From a bacterium (GTDB lineage: Bacteria > Fidelibacterota > Marinisomatia > Marinisomatales > TCS55), in assembly GCA_004321715.1 (NCBI GenBank), contig SGYN01000002.1:52882-116881 (forward strand): a stretch of DNA of 64,000 bases. Reading direction: 5' to 3'. Position 1 is the first letter of the stretch. The number at the start of each line of letters is the position of its first letter. Position numbers and translations under genes: made by a program. Below the pieces are notes generated by a model, which was not told where the DNA came from, searched no databases, and saw nothing but the letters and a program-made list of their open reading frames with translations. Below, in pieces: positions 20,501-27,520 of the stretch.

Positions 20501-20555
20501 CAAATACACGATTCAACTTTAGAATATTATAATGTCTTTCTTGGCTTTCTGACAT
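17514..20555 (-). CDS. Membrane-anchored eight-haem cytochrome c of the bc complex, with coiled coil and acidic tail
   Basis: 1013 residues. There is one N-terminal membrane helix (~17-34), then a long coiled coil (~45-215), then eight CxxCH haem c motifs beginning at C258, C300, C355, C383, C489, C627, C759 and C885. Several lie in repeated mono-haem cytochrome c modules with distal-type Met segments (TKMPNLR, SRMPHYG, VRMPSYD, TKMPAPY). The C-terminus is acidic and ends DDEDDEWGDDEW. The gene follows the split cytochrome b by 11 bases, so it most likely replaces cytochrome c1 or f and passes electrons toward the oxidase. Size and the coiled coil are unusual; an exact family was not recognised. 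Confidence 0.85.
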   Translation of the reverse strand: MSESQERHYNILKLNRVFAISSIIFTAVWLLVFVDDYQRPWKKYQKEFRKLEIEKVRAELSDVSIELESNAEYNALKEELSSSEQKLQNRQNELDDIMNQLIIMEAELYKNNQIYQFAKADLDVLKYDYEKSQVGYKKNTDIEQKYFTLKDSVDKYFFIREQSEISIDQVNDARQKITNEINQINSSLKSLMREQSMMQRKLSKVDPEAMTLANKIGNIVRDLPVLDFIDPYYEVKQVVVNDLEEDLVYMGMPKVDRCMTCHVGIDKKGFEDSPQPYTTHPKLDFMVGASSSHPISEFGCTSCHLGRGRGTGFYSSAHSPNDEETAHRWEEEYDWEPKHYWENPMLPTRYSEAGCYKCHSGNMPLKEAETLSLGLSVFEKSGCYSCHNVARWDDAPKSGPSLYKLASKTYKDWTYKWIMEPRSFRHNTWMPHFFKKGNNSSPKDIVRTEQEVLAMTEYLFTNSESYDINSMNITGDYDRGRILVSSLGCNGCHQIQSTPDPDYDPTIQAIRTEQGPNLIGLGSKVNEDWLVGWLKNPYSYHEGTKMPNLRISDQEAIDIATYLLADKNAEFDDLPTPQVNDKILNEISADFLSQLLRKSQVDEKLSDMSTIEKLNYSGEKLIGHYGCYSCHNISGFEGKKPIGIALNVEGSKLISKLDFGFWHDEIPHTKWDWFYTKINRPETFDLIPNDDGSVSVKELRPLDKSRMPHYGLTEKEIDGLVTLIMGLVKDEIPETKLPEKTPDYLAVANGERFLHTNNCLGCHKIDGEGGAIWPSTAVWLEEIAGSQNSEDMSIVQSFSPPLLNTQGRKAQPEWLLNWFQNISMIRPHLQVRMPSYDFTHEEWNSVISYFQSKDGLALTYENPHNFSTTSDSYIAGQKIQEEGACINCHFYGEKKPLQDAITWAPNLVLTKERLRPEWLIEWFNNPQAVMPGTKMPAPYIPVDEPISDVKEYWGDEVASFIGDTTGMLYGLIDWMWGMEGKEDVSSIVKEHLNNEGYGFISDDEDDEWGDDEW

Positions 20556-20566
20556 AAGCTAAATAA

Positions 20567-21685
20567 TTAAAAGTTGAAAAAATATTCTGGTATAGAAATA
20601 ATGTATTTCAAATTGAATATCCATCGAAGATACATCTTAATAGGTAATGTAAGTGCCGTAATAATTAGAACGATAAAAATAGAGTATCTAGCAACACCCA
20701 GCTTCTCATACATGTTTCTAAGGATTGTTTTGGCTAATAATGGAGGCAAAATTAGAAAATAACCCAATGTGATTAAGATACCCCAAATCTCACGAACTAA
20801 AATATTACTGGGAAGACCAGTATTAAGAAATTTGATATAAATTATCTCGGATAGATTAATATTTGTTAGGGCTTCTAGTTTATGCACATCCCAATATTCA
20901 AAGGGACCAAAGAAATTCCAATTTGGACCTCTTAATACAGTACCAACAATGATTAATAATTGCCACAAAACAAGCCATCCAAACATATACAATGAAATAC
21001 CAAGCCTTCTACGTTTGTAGCTATAAAAACCTGAATTTTCAGGACTTCGATCTATATAGGGCATTGCCATTAATGCAACAATGATTAGGCTTGGTAATAC
21101 TACACCCGCCATCCAAGGATCAAAATAGACTAGCATTTCTTGGAGCCCTAAAAAATACCAAGGAGCTTTTGCTGGATTTGGAGACTCAGTAGGATTAGCA
21201 GGCTCTTCAATAGGAGCAGGTAAGCCAATAGACCAAACCAATAAAAATGCTGACATGATAATCAATGAGATAAGTTCAACATATACCAAATCAGGCCATA
21301 CCAAAACTTTATCATTTGGAGCTTCGTAAAACTCATCTGGCTTTTGACCTTTATCCAAGAGTTCGTCATTCTTATATGCCTGATTCATTGATAACCAGGT
21401 AAAGAAGACTACAAGGAAAATCATTCCTGATATAGGAACATTATCAGGCTTTAGAACTATTTTTTGAAAATTGTAATCTCCTAATCCATAAATGAAAAAA
21501 GCAGTCATACCAATGGTGGCGATGATAATTGCTTTGGTGCCCCATAAATGATGTAAACCTAATTTTCTGTGCCATTTATCAAACCAATCTGTAGGTGGAA
21601 AAATAAACGGAAACAATATTAACACAGAAGTAAATAATATAGTTGGGTTTGATATTGTATTTACAATTTCTTTAAAAGAGCCCAT
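20567..21685 (-). CDS. Cytochrome b C-terminal half (subunit IV-like) of the quinol-cytochrome c complex
   Basis: 372 residues with several membrane helices beyond the usual three of subunit IV. The Qo-site motif is A174-P175-W176-Y177 followed by FLGLQE, i.e. PEWY with Pro in place of Glu, as in PPWY-type complexes often linked to menaquinone. The segment KRRRLGISLYMFGWLVLWQ also fits the family. It forms the quinol-oxidation site with the separately encoded N-terminal half, which ends 2 bases upstream. The N-terminal extension (residues 1-130, three extra helices) is not typical of PetD and its role is unknown. Confidence 0.85.
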   Translation of the reverse strand: MGSFKEIVNTISNPTILFTSVLILFPFIFPPTDWFDKWHRKLGLHHLWGTKAIIIATIGMTAFFIYGLGDYNFQKIVLKPDNVPISGMIFLVVFFTWLSMNQAYKNDELLDKGQKPDEFYEAPNDKVLVWPDLVYVELISLIIMSAFLLVWSIGLPAPIEEPANPTESPNPAKAPWYFLGLQEMLVYFDPWMAGVVLPSLIIVALMAMPYIDRSPENSGFYSYKRRRLGISLYMFGWLVLWQLLIIVGTVLRGPNWNFFGPFEYWDVHKLEALTNINLSEIIYIKFLNTGLPSNILVREIWGILITLGYFLILPPLLAKTILRNMYEKLGVARYSIFIVLIITALTLPIKMYLRWIFNLKYIISIPEYFFNF

Positions 21686-21687
21686 GA

Positions 21688-22482
21688 CTACACTGGAGTG
21701 GAGATTCCACCATCCTTTCTAACTCTCCAAAAGTGAACAGCCATAAATATCATTATAATAAATGGCAATCCAATACAATGTAATACATAGAAACGCAATA
21801 GAGCCGCTTCTCCCATAAATCGCCCACCAATTAAGATAAATCGAGCATCACTTGCCATTGTAATAAAATTGATATCACCTATGGCTAATAGTGCGGCACC
21901 CGGTCCTTCGGATCCTAAAAAGGGAGTAGCACGCGCCATATTACCTCCAACTGTTATAGCCCAAATAGCTAACTGATCCCAAGGTAATAAATAACCTGTA
22001 AAACTCAATAAAAGCGTTAACAGTAAGAGCACTACGCCAACACCCCAATTGAATTCTCTTGGGGGCTTATATGAACCAGTCATAAATACTCTAAACATAT
22101 GTAACCATACTGTGATTACCATTGCATGAGCACCCCATCTATGTAATTCACGCATAATACCAAAGGGGACTTGCTCAGCAAGATCTATAATATCAGTATA
22201 CGCATATTCAATTGTTGGTCGATAATAAAACATTAATAGAATTCCAGATATGGTAAGAATAAGGAATATGAAAAAAGACATACCGCCCATGCACCACGTA
22301 AATTTTAATTTAACAGCATGTTTTGGAAGACGCACTGGGTGTAAATGAAGAAAAACTGAATTTAATACTGACATCATACGCTGACGCCTGTTTCTTGGAA
22401 CACCACCACCTCTAAATATTGATTTCCAAACCTGAGATTCGGCGGCTTTTTCTAAAAAAGATTTTTTGTTGTTTTCAGACAT
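21688..22482 (-). CDS. petB: Cytochrome b6-like subunit (N-terminal half of cytochrome b) with haem c_i cysteine
   Basis: 264 residues. Haem b ligands are H114/H128 (x13 spacing) and H235/H250 (x14 spacing), the b6 rather than the mitochondrial arrangement. C64 in TWCMGG aligns without gaps to the Cys that binds haem c_i in cytochrome b6 (both have FYYRPT 21 residues further on). The N-terminus is longer than in PetB, with a basic segment (PRNRRQR). It lies 11 bases after the Rieske gene and 2 before the C-terminal half. The symbol marks similarity only. Confidence 0.9.
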   Translation of the reverse strand: MSENNKKSFLEKAAESQVWKSIFRGGGVPRNRRQRMMSVLNSVFLHLHPVRLPKHAVKLKFTWCMGGMSFFIFLILTISGILLMFYYRPTIEYAYTDIIDLAEQVPFGIMRELHRWGAHAMVITVWLHMFRVFMTGSYKPPREFNWGVGVVLLLLTLLLSFTGYLLPWDQLAIWAITVGGNMARATPFLGSEGPGAALLAIGDINFITMASDARFILIGGRFMGEAALLRFYVLHCIGLPFIIMIFMAVHFWRVRKDGGISTPV

Positions 22483-22493
22483 AGTTTATCCCG

Positions 22494-23063
22494 TTATACC
22501 ATTAGAAATGCTTCGGGGTCACTCCACTGACCCTTTTCTTGTTGATATTTTTGAGTCTTATCAACAATAATTTCACCATTGTCAGCTTGAACAATTCGAT
22601 ATCTTTCAAGAGGCCTAGGGGCGGGACCCTCAAAATTAATTCCAGTTGCTTTAAATCCACTTCCATGACAAGGACATTTAAACTTTTTAGATGAAGAAAG
22701 CCAATTAGGCGTACAGCCTAAGTGAGTGCAAACAGTAGATAAAGCGTAAATACCTAGATCATTTCGAATAATCCACACACCATATTTATCTTTCCATTTC
22801 GTACTAACTTCTCCTTTAATATAATCATCCGGGAATCCAGCTCGAAAAGTTTGAACAGGTTCAAAAAGTACGTTGGGGAATAAAAATCTTAGAAGCATCG
22901 TAAAAAAACCACCCGTAGCAGCTACAAACCCAACCCAGCCAAAGGACAGCCAAGAAAAAAAAGATCTTCTATTTAATCCTTCAATATCCTTTGTAGTTTT
23001 ACCAAGAGCTGCTGGAGCTTTGGGTTCTGGAGATTTTGTTACTGTGCTTTTACCATCTGGCAT
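22494..23063 (-). CDS. Rieske iron-sulfur protein
   Basis: 189 residues with one membrane helix (~40-62) preceded by N31-R32-R33-S-F-F, a Tat-like twin arginine. The cluster-binding boxes are complete: C112-T-H114-L-G-C117 and C130-P-C132-H133-G-S. The disulfide Cys pair (C117/C132) is present, as in high-potential Rieske proteins. It takes electrons from quinol at the Qo site and hands them to the cytochrome. Residues 1-30 form an Ala/Pro/Lys-rich cytoplasmic extension. It is encoded 17 bases after the HEAT gene. Confidence 0.95.
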   Translation of the reverse strand: MPDGKSTVTKSPEPKAPAALGKTTKDIEGLNRRSFFSWLSFGWVGFVAATGGFFTMLLRFLFPNVLFEPVQTFRAGFPDDYIKGEVSTKWKDKYGVWIIRNDLGIYALSTVCTHLGCTPNWLSSSKKFKCPCHGSGFKATGINFEGPAPRPLERYRIVQADNGEIIVDKTQKYQQEKGQWSDPEAFLMV

Positions 23064-23080
23064 AATAAGTATCCTATAAA

Positions 23081-23917
23081 TTATTGTAATACATTTCGTG
23101 CAGCTTGACGAATTTTCATATTGATATCATTATCCATCAATTCTGTTAATATTTCCTCTATTTCATTATCTAATATTTGTTTACTAACAGCAATCGCTGT
23201 TAACATAGCTTGGTTCTGTTCTATTTGATCAATATTAGGAAAAGAATCTAAATATTTTCTATCCATAAGGTCTAATATTATTCTTCGTCCTTTATTATCT
23301 TTTTGCTTTGCCAAAGAGATGGCTGCATCCCATCTCACATTTGGCTCTAAATCATTTAATAATTCATATAAAATTTTTCGAGATCCATCATAATTAAAAT
23401 TTCCAAGAGCTACTGCTAACTGATGTCGAACTCTTGATGATGAATGATCCGATAATTTTAATAGCTTTTCTAAGCTATTTTGATTGCCAATCAACCCTAA
23501 AGAAAAAGTTGCAGCACATAATATTTCTTCATCTTCATTTATCAATGATTTTTCTAAAATATTTGTATATCTCTCGTCCTTTGTTCTTCCCATCGCAAGA
23601 GCTAAATAAATCTGAATTCTATTATCTCTTTCGTTTTCGGAATACTTATAAGTTGATATTAGATCATTTACAAATCTATCATCCGTTGGGACGCTTTTGG
23701 GATTCGCCAAGATTTTAGACAACTCAAATGCGCCTTGCCAGCGCTTTGTTGTTCCTCCAATTTTTACATCCTCCAAATAATCATGGGCAGTTCTAGGCTC
23801 TAAGGTTAATACACGTACCATAAGAAAAATTAATACACCAAAAATTGCAATAATAAATGGAACAACAAAAAAGCTATGTATAATTACTTGAACAACTGAT
23901 TTCTTTTCTTCAGACAT
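23081..23917 (-). CDS. Membrane-anchored HEAT-repeat protein at head of the bc-complex operon
   Basis: 278 residues with an N-terminal helix (~10-32) that anchors the protein. About five HEAT-type repeats follow (LAMGRTKDERYTNILEKSL, ATFSLGLIGNQNSLEKLLKL, QLAVALGNFNYDGSRKIL, RWDAAISLAKQKDNKGRRII). No catalytic residues stand out. As the first gene of the bc/oxidase cluster it may scaffold the complex or help assemble it. HEAT/PBS-lyase-like repeats are common, so the name says nothing about activity. Confidence 0.75.
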   Translation of the reverse strand: MSEEKKSVVQVIIHSFFVVPFIIAIFGVLIFLMVRVLTLEPRTAHDYLEDVKIGGTTKRWQGAFELSKILANPKSVPTDDRFVNDLISTYKYSENERDNRIQIYLALAMGRTKDERYTNILEKSLINEDEEILCAATFSLGLIGNQNSLEKLLKLSDHSSSRVRHQLAVALGNFNYDGSRKILYELLNDLEPNVRWDAAISLAKQKDNKGRRIILDLMDRKYLDSFPNIDQIEQNQAMLTAIAVSKQILDNEIEEILTELMDNDINMKIRQAARNVLQ

Positions 23918-23968
23918 TTTAACTATAAAACTTTATTAATGATATAACCTGCATTTTTCAAAATAGTG

Positions 23969-24052
23969 TGCCGCGGAAAGGACTCGAACCTTCACACCCT
24001 TACGAGCACCAGATCCTAAATCTGGCGTGTCTACCAATTCCACCACCGCGGC
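23969..24052 (-). tRNA. tRNA-Leu (anticodon UAG)
   Basis: On the minus strand, a 7-bp acceptor stem (GCCGCGG with CCGCGGC, discriminator A), a D-arm with GGUAGAC, an anticodon stem CCAGA/UCTGG with loop TTTAGGA (anticodon TAG), a long class-II variable arm, and a T-loop TTCGAGT. The total is 84 bases and CCA is not encoded. It reads CUN leucine codons. Confidence 0.95.
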
Positions 24053-24109
24053 AACATTATTATTTATCTAGTCGGTGAAATTAATCATATGTTTATCGTT
24101 TGGCGAAAC

Positions 24110-24135
24110 AAAAAAGGCAGGTTTTACCTGCCTTT
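24110..24135 (-). terminator. Terminator of the cohesin-like secreted protein gene
   Basis: A 7-bp perfect stem GGCAGGT (24116-24122)/ACCTGCC (24126-24132) extended by A-T pairs, with a 3-base loop. Reading on the minus strand a run of six T follows. It is 22 bases after the stop of the secreted protein gene and just upstream of the tRNA. Confidence 0.85.
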
Positions 24136-24157
24136 AAAATAAAGTATATTTAAATAT

Positions 24158-27100
24158 TTACTTAATAAAAATCATCTTTTTTGATTCTATATGATTATCA
24201 GATTTTAATTGATATATATAAACTCCAGCCCCCATTCTGTTACCCATGACATCTTTACCATCCCACACTATTGTTTTTAATCCAGGAGATTGAGTATCAT
24301 TTACTAACTGGTTAATCTGACGGCCAGATAAATCATATATTGTTAATGAAACTTGCGATAGATTAGGAATATCATATTGGATTACAGTTGTAGGGTTAAA
24401 AGGGTTTGGATAATTTTGATACAACTTATACTGATTTGGAATAATGAAAGAATCTGTTAATTCTAGGGCCACGCTTAGCATAGCATAACCAGAGCCACAT
24501 ACTGTTACTTCATTAGTGTTTTCATCTCGCGCTGTGACATCTCCAAAAAACATCCCCAATTGTCCTCCAAAAGTATTTTTCCTTTGAATGGTTAATTCAA
24601 ATATCGGTCCAGAACCAGAGGGTATAGCTGTCCCAACAGTATAACCAAAAATAAAGCAATTCCCATCTTCATCTTCCCCAGTATTATCTAAAAATAATCC
24701 TCCAACATCTGAAAAACGGCCCACAGGGTTAACAGAAGTAACGATTAGTCCATCAGGCATATCCATAAGAGTCATTTCAAAAACCGATATTGGAACAATA
24801 TTATCCAAATAAACAGGTATTGTTCTTACTGCAGAACCAGACATGGAAAAACTAGTATCAATAGAAAAATGCGCCATAGGTGTGCCAACAAAAACGCTGG
24901 AAGAAATCATCTCTGTAAACATTCCTATACTATTTGCATCCGCTACTATTTTATCAACGTTAATAGGATGCGAACTACCTGTAGGTGTGCTTGCATCCAT
25001 ATATAAATAAATATCGGCAATATGTCCCATACCTGGCATGATTGGATTATTCAATGTTAAATCAGTTATGATCACGTTATAATCACTTCCATCCTGATTT
25101 CCTCCAAAATACCAATCTGAAAAATCCATATAATTAGATGAGACCACTGTTACACCAGTTATGTAATTTGCCTGACTAGACATTGAAAGCTGAATTGCAG
25201 AGACAGGTTGTGAATTACTAATCATAAGTGGCATAATAAATCCTTCACCAGGATCTACAACCATATTAGGCATTGCAAGAACTTGAGTCTCGACCGAGAC
25301 TTCAAAATCACCATCATCGCCAGTCCAGTTCATCTCGACACCATTATAATCTTCTATATTTGCAAAAGTAAAATCAAGATCTACGTATGCTGGTTCCATA
25401 CTAGCACCTCGAACGATTACTTTACATACCGGGTCACTCCCTGAAGATAATGAAACATTACTTCCATTAGGAAACGCAGAAACAACCATTACTCCATTTG
25501 TCTCAGTTACGCTTAATGTATAGTTTTGCGTACGATCTGTTTGCAAAACAGATTCTGCAATAATATAGTCAGGATCATCAGATATTTCGATGTAGAAAAA
25601 GCCTATTTCGGCTTCATTATTTATCGATATTTCTAAGGTATCTGTATACCCCGATAAAGCGGATCCATCAGAAATAGATAATTCAACCCACTCTACAGGA
25701 GTCCCTTCAGTAATATTACTAGGGCCCGACTCTGTTCCTGCAGGAGTATAATCAGTTGTCACATAATAATAATACGTAACCCCATTCACTACATCCGTAT
25801 CTGTATATTCGATTTCATCTGCACTAACACTAGCAATAAGTGCATAATCTGGACTATCAGCAGAACTACGATATAAATTATACCCAGATACATCAGGCGT
25901 TCTTGTTCGCAAAAAATTATTATTCAATGTTTTATGTTTATTTGATAAATCAATAAATCCTGCATTCACAAAAAAAGGCGTTGATAATTCCAAATCAAAA
26001 TTATCAATATTGAATAAATCTTTTTCAATTGTTGGGGAATTAAGATAACTATATTCAACAATATTAAATCTACCATCAGAAGTATTAAATGTAACACTTT
26101 CCGATGCTTCAAATTCACCACCGCTTGCAATCTCAGTTCCATTCAATAATAATCGATAATATCCTTCCCCATAACCACAACATATACCATCTCCATACGA
26201 GTCATATATTGTAAAAACGTGTCCTCCTGAAGGAATATTTAAATCCCAAGTATATAGTGTTTCTGTATCAACTAATTCACCAGTAAAAATACTCGCCACC
26301 ACACTATCTCCATCGACATGGGTTAAATCCCAAGATGTCTCTCCCGGATAACCATCTGTTAAAATCTCAATTGTCAATGGTACCGTTGGTGGAACCGGAC
26401 CTAATGGAGGATTCCAGCTTAATGGCACTTCAGCATCCAAGCCAGATACTGCAATTAGATTATGAGGCTCTTCCATATATCCTGGAAAAACAGTTACTTT
26501 TCCTGTATCTAGTTCTGAAATCCAATATACACCGCCAATACTATCCGAAACAGTTACTTCATTAAATGAAATGAAGACATCTCCTCCATACGCATTATAA
26601 TTCACAAGATATCGAACATTTAAAACTGGACCATTCCCTGGGGAAACATCATTGTTTGACGTACTGTACATTATAACCCTAGTTCCAACACCAATATCTG
26701 TACTAGAAATTGTAAAATTGTCTGTACGTTCTGTTGTCCAAAGACTATCAATAGATAAATTATCTGGTACATCCAATAAGTCAAATTGTAATCCGCCAAC
26801 CGTACCATTATTTACCATACTTACTTGTATATGAACCAATTCTGATACATCACCACTATCAGAATTCATCATCAGACCTACAACATTACCAACTGAAATC
26901 ATTCCATTTGAACTTGTAGATGTTAATTCAGCACCTGCGCTATCCGAAACAGTTAAATCAGACATTTCTAAATCAATTACAGCAGAAGGAATTGATGATC
27001 CATTAAAATGAATAACCATAATTGTATCAGAATTTGTTGGTATAGAAGATGCATTTCCAGCATTGAACAATAAAAACCTATAACCCCCTGTTGAAAGTTG

Positions 27101-27349
27101 GTTCATATCAGCCGTAAAACCATCTGGCGATCCATAGGCACTAACATTAAAAGGTGATATGATATCTGGATCAACCATTAAGTCAAATTGCAATCCAGAA
27201 ACAGAATTATTTGGGTTATTAATAATCACTGGCACTTCAATATCTGAAGAATACCCAGAATACTCAACATTGCCCAATGATACAGATAATTGAGCAGAGA
27301 GGGTGCCTAAAGACAAAGAAATAAAAAATATAATATTTTTATTTATCAT
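24158..27349 (-). CDS. Large secreted protein with repeated cohesin-like modules and type-IX-like C-terminal sorting domain
   Basis: 1063 residues with a signal peptide (to ~19). Modules of ~120-140 residues recur: VSGLQFDLMVDPDII, VGGLQFDLLDVPDNL, IGFFYIEISDDPDYI, VSAIQLSMSSQANYI and ISVFEMTLMDMPDGL each open one, each with a V/I-rich core and an SGSGPI-like segment. This is the cohesin/DUF11-like beta-sandwich pattern. Between modules 2 and 3 a fibronectin-III domain is split by a domain with SYGDGICCGYGEGYYRLLLNG-like features (~residues 310-430). The C-terminal 90 residues (YQNYPNPFNPTT, YDLSGRQI, WDGKD, GVYIYQLKSD) are a classic FlgD-like sorting domain. Cell-surface or secreted; partner unknown. 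Confidence 0.8.
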   Translation of the reverse strand: MINKNIIFFISLSLGTLSAQLSVSLGNVEYSGYSSDIEVPVIINNPNNSVSGLQFDLMVDPDIISPFNVSAYGSPDGFTADMNQLSTGGYRFLLFNAGNASSIPTNSDTIMVIHFNGSSIPSAVIDLEMSDLTVSDSAGAELTSTSSNGMISVGNVVGLMMNSDSGDVSELVHIQVSMVNNGTVGGLQFDLLDVPDNLSIDSLWTTERTDNFTISSTDIGVGTRVIMYSTSNNDVSPGNGPVLNVRYLVNYNAYGGDVFISFNEVTVSDSIGGVYWISELDTGKVTVFPGYMEEPHNLIAVSGLDAEVPLSWNPPLGPVPPTVPLTIEILTDGYPGETSWDLTHVDGDSVVASIFTGELVDTETLYTWDLNIPSGGHVFTIYDSYGDGICCGYGEGYYRLLLNGTEIASGGEFEASESVTFNTSDGRFNIVEYSYLNSPTIEKDLFNIDNFDLELSTPFFVNAGFIDLSNKHKTLNNNFLRTRTPDVSGYNLYRSSADSPDYALIASVSADEIEYTDTDVVNGVTYYYYVTTDYTPAGTESGPSNITEGTPVEWVELSISDGSALSGYTDTLEISINNEAEIGFFYIEISDDPDYIIAESVLQTDRTQNYTLSVTETNGVMVVSAFPNGSNVSLSSGSDPVCKVIVRGASMEPAYVDLDFTFANIEDYNGVEMNWTGDDGDFEVSVETQVLAMPNMVVDPGEGFIMPLMISNSQPVSAIQLSMSSQANYITGVTVVSSNYMDFSDWYFGGNQDGSDYNVIITDLTLNNPIMPGMGHIADIYLYMDASTPTGSSHPINVDKIVADANSIGMFTEMISSSVFVGTPMAHFSIDTSFSMSGSAVRTIPVYLDNIVPISVFEMTLMDMPDGLIVTSVNPVGRFSDVGGLFLDNTGEDEDGNCFIFGYTVGTAIPSGSGPIFELTIQRKNTFGGQLGMFFGDVTARDENTNEVTVCGSGYAMLSVALELTDSFIIPNQYKLYQNYPNPFNPTTVIQYDIPNLSQVSLTIYDLSGRQINQLVNDTQSPGLKTIVWDGKDVMGNRMGAGVYIYQLKSDNHIESKKMIFIK

Positions 27350-27383
27350 TTTTTCAATCGTTATTATTTATTTAATAAACAAA

Positions 27384-27443
27384 TGTTCAGCACATATTAT
27401 TTTTCACTGAACAAACTGATAAAAACTCAAATTAGGTGCTGAA
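27384..27443 (-). promoter_or_regulatory. Two mutually exclusive inverted repeats in the leader of the cohesin-like gene
   Basis: TTCAGCAC (27386-27393) can pair with GTGCTGAA (27436-27443). The overlapping TGTTCAG (27384-27390) can instead pair with CTGAACA (27407-27413). Both share TTCAG, so only one hairpin can form at a time. They lie 35-94 bases upstream of the start codon. An attenuator-like or operator role is speculative. Confidence 0.3.
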
Positions 27444-27486
27444 AGTACATACATTACTAAGATTATCCATTGGAATTATTTTTTCT

Positions 27487-27502
27487 TATGATCTATATCA
27501 CA
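27487..27502 (-). promoter_or_regulatory. CRP/FNR-family-like palindrome upstream of the cohesin-like gene
   Basis: On the minus strand TGTGA-N6-TCATA matches the TGTGA-N6-TCACA CRP consensus at nine of ten fixed positions. It lies in the 171-base gap between secA and the secreted protein gene, about 140 bases upstream of the latter. No CRP-family gene is in the window, and one such match in AT-rich DNA can occur by chance. Confidence 0.3.
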
Positions 27503-27520
27503 TCAATAAAACTTTATTAT

